11,185 nt of DNA. It comes from Treponema sp. GTDB lineage: Bacteria; Spirochaetota; Spirochaetia; Treponematales; Breznakiellaceae. Both the position numbers and the translations under genes were made by a program. Within the stretch, counting starts at the first letter, position 1. The number at the start of each line of letters is the position of its first letter. The notes under the pieces are model-generated. The model saw only the letters and a list, made by a program, of their open reading frames with translations. It made no database searches and was not told the origin of the DNA. This document shows positions 7,269 to 11,185 of the stretch, piece after piece. Where the stretch lies: assembly GCA_031264395.1 (NCBI GenBank), contig JAISEB010000243.1:1-11185 (forward strand), read 5' to 3'.

Positions 7269-7657
7269 GTTCCCGGTTTCCCGGTTTTCCCCGCGTACGC
7301 CTCATACTGGCTGGTGAATTTCCGCAGTTTAAGGGTAACTTTTGCCAGATGTTTTTTCATCTCCTCTATCTGGGCCTCCACGTTTTTTTTATGCTCGCGC
7401 AGAAGCTCACAGCGGCTTTTCAGGGTGATGTCCCCCTCAAGGCTGAGTTCCACAAAACTCCGTATCTGCTTGATGGACATGCCGGTATTTTTGAGGCAGC
7501 AGATAAGGCCCAGCCATTCAAGGTCGTTTTCCGAATAGCGCCGGGTCCCGTTCCGGCTCCGCTCCACGCCGGGAAGCAGCCCCTCGTTTTCATAATAACG
7601 GAGCACGTGGGGAGGAAGGGAGGTTTTTTCCGAAATCTGTTTAATGGTAAAAGTCAC
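7265..7657 (-). CDS. MerR-family transcriptional regulator
   Basis: A DNA-binding regulator with the N-terminal MerR winged helix: TFTIKQISEKTSLPPHVLRYYENEGLL is followed by the wing residues RRYSENDLEWL, then a dimerisation coiled coil (from about 80 residues in to the end). It is a short effector-lacking or AdhR/NmlR-like member: the three Cys (two adjacent in LICCLKNTGMS, one in SRCELL) do not form the CueR/ZntR metal site. Preferred start is GTG at 7657, with AAGGGG 5 nt upstream and the normal family N-terminus. The frame also stays open to an ATG at 7690 (141 residues in all), preceded by GGGAGG at 9 nt. The stop overlaps the corA start (ATGA). It is divergent from potABC and probably controls that operon and its own. 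Confidence 0.92.
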   Translation of the reverse strand: MTFTIKQISEKTSLPPHVLRYYENEGLLPGVERSRNGTRRYSENDLEWLGLICCLKNTGMSIKQIRSFVELSLEGDITLKSRCELLREHKKNVEAQIEEMKKHLAKVTLKLRKFTSQYEAYAGKTGKPGT

Positions 7658-7674
7658 GGCATCCCCTTGAGATG

Positions 7675-7697
7675 GTTCCAAAACTGGCATTTGGAAC
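7675..7697. promoter_or_regulatory. Perfect inverted repeat at the 5' end of merR (candidate operator or leader hairpin)
   Basis: GTTCCAAA (7675-7682) and TTTGGAAC (7690-7697) are perfect 8-bp arms with a 7-nt spacer. The dyad covers the upstream ATG at 7690; if translation starts at the GTG (7657), it lies wholly in the merR leader, where it could serve autoregulation or hide the upstream ATG and its ribosome binding site in a stem. The dyad is seen directly; the function is inferred. Confidence 0.5.
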
Positions 7698-7716
7698 TGC
7701 CTCCCTTGTCTTAATG

Positions 7717-7745
7717 TTTACGTTTACGTTAACGTTTATTATAAT
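7717..7745 (+). promoter_or_regulatory. potABC promoter with MerR-type operator in the spacer
   Basis: -35 TTTACG (7717-7722), 17-nt spacer, consensus -10 TATAAT (7740-7745); start expected near 7752. The region 7716-7739 is four tandem hexamers, GTTTAC GTTTAC GTTAAC GTTTAT, ending exactly at the -10. They create the palindrome ACGTTAACGT (7726-7735), whose centre coincides with the centre of the spacer, the position bound by MerR-family dimers. A 17-nt spacer is shorter than the 19-20 nt of classical MerR-activated promoters and would fit repression better. Confidence 0.6.
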
Positions 7746-7766
7746 GTCCATATCGTGTAGTTACAA
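7738..7766 (-). promoter_or_regulatory. merR-corA promoter sharing its -10 with the pot promoter
   Basis: On the minus strand: -35 TTGTAA (7766-7761), 17-nt spacer, -10 TATAAT (7743-7738). The octamer ATTATAAT at 7738-7745 is palindromic and supplies a perfect -10 to both strands. Start expected near 7731, giving a 40-75 nt leader depending on the merR start. Confidence 0.5.
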
Positions 7767-7773
7767 TACACGA
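7753..7773. promoter_or_regulatory. Inverted repeat at the predicted 5' end of the pot mRNA and over the merR -35
   Basis: TCGTGTA (7753-7759) and TACACGA (7767-7773) are perfect 7-bp arms with a 7-nt spacer. It begins one base after the predicted potA transcription start, so it could form a 5'-terminal stem-loop in the mRNA. It also covers the merR -35 (7761-7766), so a protein bound here could block merR transcription. Confidence 0.45.
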
Positions 7774-7801
7774 ATCCTTGCAATACGCCACAGGAAAGAA
7801 C

Positions 7802-8989
7802 ATGCAGGCTGAAGAACTTCTGCGTCTTGAGGGAATAACCAAGCGTTTTGGGACCGCGGAAGTTCTGCGGGGACTTGACCTTACGGTACTGAAGGGGGAA
7901 TTTATCACCCTGCTCGGCCCGTCGGGCTGCGGCAAAACCACCACCCTCCGCATCATCGCGGGCCTTGAAGAGCCGGACGGGGGGCGGGTGCTCCTTGACG
8001 GGCGGGATGTAACCGGCCTTGCCCCGCACAGGCGGGACGTGAGGATGGTTTTTCAGAATTACGCCCTCTTTCCCCACATGAGTGTAGAACAGAACATTGG
8101 CTACAGCCTGAAACTGAAAAAAAGGCCCAGGGCCGAAATACGGCAGACCGTCGCCGGGGCGCTGGATCTGGTCCAGCTTTCAGGCTATGAAAAGCGGCGG
8201 CCCCAGGAACTTTCGGGCGGGCAGCGCCAGCGGGTAGCGCTGGCAAGGGCGGTAGTCAGCCGTCCCAGTGTCCTCCTTCTGGACGAGCCGCTGGGGGCCC
8301 TTGACCTTCAGCTCCGCCGCCGCATGCAGACGGAACTCAAGGGGCTGCAACAGCGGCTGGGGATCACCTTCATCTACATTACCCACGATCAGGAAGAGGC
8401 CCTTACCATGTCGGACCGTATCGCGGTGATGCGCGACGGCCGCTTTGAGCAGACGGGCTCCGCGGCGTTTGTATACGAGCGCCCGGCAACCAGTTATGTC
8501 GCCCGTTTTGTCGGGGGGGCCAATGTCCTTGCCGCCGTTGTTTCGTCGGAACCGGGAACCGCCGCCGGGGAGCGTTCCCGAGGCGGCGGGGGAACCTTCC
8601 ACTTTGAACATCCGGCCGGCCGGGGCCGCGCGTCCCGGGACCCCGCCTCGGGGGCCCCGCCTCAAGGCCGTGTAACTGTTGCGATACGCGGTGAATACCT
8701 GGACCTGTCCCCGGCAGGCGGAACGGCGCGGGGCGGCGGGGAGGAGGACGGCCTTGCGGGGGTGATCCTGGGGAGGAGTTTTGCCGGGGGACAGCTCCGC
8801 GTTACGGTAAGGCTTGACGGCTCCGGCGAAGAGATATGCGCGAACAGGCTGGGCTTTGACTTTTCCCTTAAAGACGGGGAAAGGGTGCGCGTTACATGGA
8901 AGGCGGAACACGCGGTTCTGGTGGACGGGGAACACGAGGCCGGGACTGCCGTAACGGCAGGGCACAAAAAGGCGGAGGCCGGAATATGA
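7802..8989 (+). CDS. potA: Spermidine/putrescine ABC transporter ATP-binding protein PotA
   Basis: A 395-residue ATPase powering polyamine uptake on the cytoplasmic face. In order: Walker A GPSGCGKTT (39-47), Q-loop with Q85 (QNYALFPHM), ABC signature LSGGQRQR (137-144), Walker B VLLLDEP (157-163), switch His195 (THDQEEA), then a C-terminal TOBE regulatory domain (about 245-380). Between the ATPase and the TOBE strands lies an unusual Gly/Arg/Pro-rich stretch (about 249-293), probably a flexible loop, and the tail after the last TOBE strand is also loose and charged. The start is taken at 7802 because AGGAAAG (7792-7798) sits at correct spacing and the family begins near here; the frame is open to an ATG at 7778. 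First gene of the operon; its stop overlaps potB as ATGA. The substrate is inferred from the PotA-B-C set. Confidence 0.93.
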   Translation: MQAEELLRLEGITKRFGTAEVLRGLDLTVLKGEFITLLGPSGCGKTTTLRIIAGLEEPDGGRVLLDGRDVTGLAPHRRDVRMVFQNYALFPHMSVEQNIGYSLKLKKRPRAEIRQTVAGALDLVQLSGYEKRRPQELSGGQRQRVALARAVVSRPSVLLLDEPLGALDLQLRRRMQTELKGLQQRLGITFIYITHDQEEALTMSDRIAVMRDGRFEQTGSAAFVYERPATSYVARFVGGANVLAAVVSSEPGTAAGERSRGGGGTFHFEHPAGRGRASRDPASGAPPQGRVTVAIRGEYLDLSPAGGTARGGGEEDGLAGVILGRSFAGGQLRVTVRLDGSGEEICANRLGFDFSLKDGERVRVTWKAEHAVLVDGEHEAGTAVTAGHKKAEAGI

Positions 8990-9864
8990 AAAAAACGGCG
9001 GGCAAAAGGCGGGCCTTTCCCCTTTCCCTTCTGCCCATGTACTTCTTTACCCTGGTCTTTGTCTTCTTTCCCCTGATCTACATGCTGTTCCTGAGCTTTA
9101 TGCGCCGCGAAGGGGCTTGGGGAATAGCCGCCGTATTCAGCCTTCGCAACTACCGCCGTATTCTGGAACCGGTCTACATGAGGACCTTTCTGCAGTCGGT
9201 CCGGCTTGCCCTTCTTTGCACGTTCCTTGTAATCCTTGCGGGATACCCCGCGGGGCTCTTTATGGCCCGCCTTAACCGGCGCTGGCGGCTCTGGGTAATG
9301 CTCCTTTTGATTATCCCCTTCTGGACCAGTTCCCTTCTCCGGCTCTACGGGTGGATGATCTTTTTCCGGGCCAACGGGCCGCTTGACATGTTCCTCATGG
9401 GCATCGGAGTCCTTAGGGAACCCCTGCGTCTCCTGTATTCTTACCCCGCGGTCGTCGCCGGCATGGTGTACGCGCTTCTGCCCTTCATGATCTTTCCGGT
9501 GTATTCAAGCGCCGAAAAACTCGACCGCGAACTTATTGAGGCGGCCCGCACCATGGGCGCGCCGCCCTTCAGGGCCTTCCTTTCGGTAAGCCTTCCCCTT
9601 ACCATGCCGGGGCTTTTTTCCGGGGTAATCCTTACCTTTATTCCTTCCATGGGCCTCTTCTTTATCGCCGACATACTGGGGGGCAACAAGGTGGTCCTTG
9701 TGGGAAACCTGATACAGGAACAGCTGCTCAAGGATCACGACTGGCCCTTTGCCGCGGCCCTGAGCGTCGTGCTGATGCTGTTAACCAGCCTTTTCCTGTA
9801 CCTTTACAGGATCATGAGCCGGACGCTTGGAAGCGGCGGAAAAGAGCTTGAAGGGCTGGTATGA
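8986..9864 (+). CDS. potB: Spermidine/putrescine ABC transporter permease PotB
   Basis: A 292-residue inner-membrane permease with six predicted membrane helices (first around 14-37, then near 70-94, 101-124, 152-175, 204-230 and 257-275). The cytoplasmic EAA loop EAARTMGAPPFRAFLSVSLP (185-204), which contacts the PotA ATPase, is intact. Preferred start is 8986, which overlaps the potA stop as ATGA and is preceded by GGAGG (8973-8977) at 8 nt; the frame is open to 8896, but that extension is a Gly/Arg-rich shadow of the potA end. The stop TGA overlaps the potC start. Confidence 0.94.
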   Translation: MKKTAGKRRAFPLSLLPMYFFTLVFVFFPLIYMLFLSFMRREGAWGIAAVFSLRNYRRILEPVYMRTFLQSVRLALLCTFLVILAGYPAGLFMARLNRRWRLWVMLLLIIPFWTSSLLRLYGWMIFFRANGPLDMFLMGIGVLREPLRLLYSYPAVVAGMVYALLPFMIFPVYSSAEKLDRELIEAARTMGAPPFRAFLSVSLPLTMPGLFSGVILTFIPSMGLFFIADILGGNKVVLVGNLIQEQLLKDHDWPFAAALSVVLMLLTSLFLYLYRIMSRTLGSGGKELEGLV

Positions 9865-10661
9865 TGAAAAAACGGAGGGACGCCGCACAGAAGATATACA
9901 TCACGGTTATCATTTCCCTTATGTACGTGCCCATAGTATTGATGATTGTCTATTCCTTTAACCGGAGCCGCCTCAACTCCGTATGGGACGGGTTTACCCT
10001 TGCATGGTACGGGGAACTGTTCCGGGACCGGGCCATGTTTACCGCTCTTGGAAACAGCGTGATCCTTGCCCTGCTTTCAAGCCTTGCCGCGGCGTTTATC
10101 GGCACGCTCGGGGCGGCGGGCGCGGTCCGGGGCGGCGCGGGGAGGAGGCCGCCCGGAGCGGGGACCATGGAATACCTCGCGGTCCTTCCCATCATGACTC
10201 CGGAGATCATCCTGGGCATGGTGCTGCTCGCCTTCTTTTCCCTTCTGGGCCTTCCTTTCGGCATGACCACGCTCGTAATCGCCCATACGAGTTTCTGCAT
10301 ACCCTATGTCTATTTAATCGTGAAAGCCAGGCTGGCCGGCCTTGACAAAAGCTGCGTGGAAGCGGCCAGAAACCTCGGCGCTACCGAAGCGGGGGCCTTT
10401 TGGGACATCCTCTTTCCCCTCATGCTCCCCGCCGTCATTTCGGGCATGCTCCTTTCCTTTGCCATGAGCTTTGACGACGTGATCATCAGCGTCTTTGTAA
10501 CCGGCGTTAACACCAACACCCTGCCTGTGCGTATCTATTCCCAAATTAAAACCGGCGTCACCCCCAAAACCAACGCGCTCTGCACGCTGCTTTTCGCCTT
10601 TACCGTGCTGCTCTGCCTCCTTTCCGCGTGGTTTTCGCGGCCGGGAGACGGGGAAACATGA
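9861..10661 (+). CDS. potC: Spermidine/putrescine ABC transporter permease PotC
   Basis: A 266-residue inner-membrane permease, second half of the polyamine channel. Six membrane helices are predicted, the first at 12-33, and the EAA loop is EAARNLGATEAGAFWDILFP (167-186). MSFDDVIISVFVTG (202-215) is typical of PotC/PotI proteins. A short Gly/Arg insertion (89-101) lies in the second cytoplasmic loop. The start ATG at 9861 overlaps the potB stop; a second ATG follows directly at 9864. The stop TGA at 10659-10661 is again part of an ATGA, coupled to the next short ORF and not to a full potD. Confidence 0.94.
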   Translation: MMKKRRDAAQKIYITVIISLMYVPIVLMIVYSFNRSRLNSVWDGFTLAWYGELFRDRAMFTALGNSVILALLSSLAAAFIGTLGAAGAVRGGAGRRPPGAGTMEYLAVLPIMTPEIILGMVLLAFFSLLGLPFGMTTLVIAHTSFCIPYVYLIVKARLAGLDKSCVEAARNLGATEAGAFWDILFPLMLPAVISGMLLSFAMSFDDVIISVFVTGVNTNTLPVRIYSQIKTGVTPKTNALCTLLFAFTVLLCLLSAWFSRPGDGET

Positions 10662-10714
10662 GCGGAAAAAGACGGCGGAAGTTGTTCAATAATTTGGTTG
10701 TTGAACAATTCTAA
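10658..10714 (+). pseudogene. 18-codon ORF coupled to potC; possible remnant of a potD start
   Basis: ATG at 10658 overlaps the potC stop as ATGA, exactly like the potA/potB and potB/potC junctions, and is preceded by GGGGAAAC. The product MSGKRRRKLFNNLVVEQF starts with a basic stretch like the n-region of a signal peptide, then turns into the hairpin sequence and stops at TAA (10712-10714). potD, the secreted substrate-binding protein, would normally be sought here. I read it as a displaced or truncated start, or as a chance short ORF; the sequence alone cannot decide. Confidence 0.3.
10680..10710 (+). repeat. Long inverted repeat / RNA hairpin downstream of potC
   Basis: Bases 10680-10692 can pair with 10698-10710 as a 13-bp stem (two G-U pairs) around the loop TTTGG; the core TTGTTCAA (10682-10689) / TTGAACAA (10701-10708) is perfect. 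It is A/T-rich in a G/C-rich neighbourhood and has no T-run after it, so it is not a standard intrinsic terminator. It could stabilise the 3' end of the pot mRNA, or mark an insertion boundary. Confidence 0.6.
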
Positions 10715-10721
10715 TACATTC

Positions 10722-10727
10722 AAGGAG
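10722..10727 (+). promoter_or_regulatory. Ribosome binding site serving two overlapping starts
   Basis: AAGGAG lies 5 nt before ATG (10733) and 7 nt before GTG (10735); the two starts share bases in ATGTG and are in different frames. Both distances are within the functional range, so this site cannot tell which frame is translated. Confidence 0.65.
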
Positions 10728-10732
10728 ATTTC

Positions 10733-11185
10733 ATGTGCCTGAAAACAGCCCTTCCCCGCGCGGTAAAAACCGCGGCTTTCGTTCTCTTCTTTTTGTTTTT
10801 CTTGCGGGCCTCGCCGCGGGCGCTCTGGCCGCAGGAGCAGCCGGATATGCGGCCCATCTTCGACAATCTGGACGCATTGGAGAACTTGATAGGCGATACG
10901 CTGAGCAGCAGCGAATCGCTCTTGAAACAATTGGAGGACTTGAGGGAGAACTTGAACGAACAAGAACGGCTCTTGAGCGGGAAAGAGAACTCGCTGGCAG
11001 CGCAAGAAAACTTGCTGAGGGAGCTGCGCGCGCAGCTTCACGGAATGTCGGAAACCTACGCGACGCAGTCGGCCTTATCCGCGAAATACGAACGCAGCTC
11101 AAGATTCTGGAAGACTTTTACGTTCGCCGCCCTTCCGGCGGCGGCGCTGATTAGCGGCGGCGTAACGGCCTGGCTTATGTCGCGG
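10733..11185 (+). CDS. Hypothetical membrane coiled-coil protein, 3' end cut by window (frame A of a dual-frame locus)
   Basis: 151 codons are open to the window edge without a stop. No known family is recognised. Residues 1-34 look like a signal peptide or signal anchor (KTAAFVLFFLFFL core at 12-24). Residues 45-105 are a Leu/Glu/Asn-rich amphipathic coiled coil, and 131-148 (FAALPAAALISGGVTAWL) a membrane helix close to the right edge. Start ATG with AAGGAG at ideal spacing. By eye, third codon positions are strongly G/C, first positions intermediate and second lowest, the pattern of the other genes here, which supports this frame. Against that, leucine is mostly TTG, while the neighbouring genes prefer CTT, CTG and CTC. 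Two-membrane-end coiled-coil proteins of this size are common in phage lysis or cell-envelope modules; that is only a hint. Confidence 0.55.
   Translation, partial: MCLKTALPRAVKTAAFVLFFLFFLRASPRALWPQEQPDMRPIFDNLDALENLIGDTLSSSESLLKQLEDLRENLNEQERLLSGKENSLAAQENLLRELRAQLHGMSETYATQSALSAKYERSSRFWKTFTFAALPAAALISGGVTAWLMSR
10735..11154 (+). CDS. Hypothetical single-pass membrane coiled-coil protein in an overlapping frame (frame B)
   Basis: 139 codons from GTG (10735) to TAG (11152-11154), sharing almost its whole length with frame A. No known family is recognised with certainty. Residues 1-15 are polar and basic, 16-40 a strong membrane helix rich in Ala/Gly/Leu, 45-125 a long charged coiled coil (ELDRRYAEQQ, ELERTRTALERE), and the end EIRTQLKILEDFYVRR is compact and protein-like. 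The layout (N-in anchor plus periplasmic coiled coil) resembles phage Rz-type inner-membrane spanins. Leucines are mostly CTT, as in neighbouring genes, but G/C at third positions is low and at first positions very high, which is unlike them. Frame B may be real, real together with frame A, or a shadow. Confidence 0.45.
   Translation: MPENSPSPRGKNRGFRSLLFVFLAGLAAGALAAGAAGYAAHLRQSGRIGELDRRYAEQQRIALETIGGLEGELERTRTALERERELAGSARKLAEGAARAASRNVGNLRDAVGLIREIRTQLKILEDFYVRRPSGGGAD

Noticed and set aside
8641..8668. Two copies of CCCCGCCTC at 14-bp spacing in potA
   Set aside because: Only two short copies, within a G+C-rich linker; expected from composition.
8180..8965. 261-residue minus-strand ORF
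   Set aside because: Antisense to potA; all ABC motifs are on the plus strand.
10535..11102. Minus-strand ORFs of 168 and 123 residues at the right edge
   Set aside because: They cross the potC 3' end and the hairpin, have no supporting ribosome site or motif, and reflect the G+C-rich complement of the plus-strand frames.
1..11185. CRISPR arrays, tRNA or rRNA genes, transposases
   Set aside because: No regularly spaced repeats, cloverleaf with CCA-type ends, rRNA stretches or transposase motifs were seen on either strand.

Overview
The window reads as a gene-dense piece of a Gram-negative bacterial chromosome, roughly 55-60% G+C by eye, with a G/C-rich third codon position in most genes and short intergenic gaps. 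A spirochaete of the Treponema type is my best guess. It rests on remembered gene order (potA-potB-potC in the order I recall from Treponema) and on the general character of the proteins, so it is inference and not proof. No rRNA, tRNA, CRISPR array or transposase gene is visible.

Layout. (1) 1-1253, minus: a GH4 NAD-dependent glycosidase running off the left edge, divergent from (2) an AraC-family regulator at 1409-2275, plus. Their shared 155-bp gap holds a perfect palindrome. (3) A 5.2-kb minus-strand block, in order of transcription: a MerR-type regulator (7657-7265), a CorA Mg2+/Co2+ transporter (7268-6150, overlapping merR by 4 bp), the tRNA t6A enzyme Sua5/TsaC (6114-5113), a bacteriohemerythrin (5031-4522), and an unusual DAHP synthase-prephenate dehydratase-ACT fusion (4488-2434). 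(4) Plus strand: potA-potB-potC, a polyamine ABC transporter with ATGA stop/start overlaps, divergent from merR. (5) The right edge, 10658-11185: an 18-codon coupled ORF where potD would be expected, a long hairpin, and a stretch open in two plus-strand frames. Both frames start within two bases of each other behind one ribosome binding site, and both predict membrane-anchored coiled-coil proteins.

How the parts may work together. The merR and potABC promoters are back-to-back and share one palindromic -10 octamer (ATTATAAT), so only one can be occupied at a time. A MerR-like dyad is centred in the pot promoter spacer. Because corA is coupled to merR, one regulator may set both polyamine uptake and Mg2+ transport. 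The AraC regulator probably controls the neighbouring glycosidase gene.

The items most worth a second look are the dual-frame locus at the right edge, the missing potD at the same place, the aro-phe fusion without chorismate mutase, the shared-minus-10 divergent promoters, and the tandem pentapeptide repeats in CorA.
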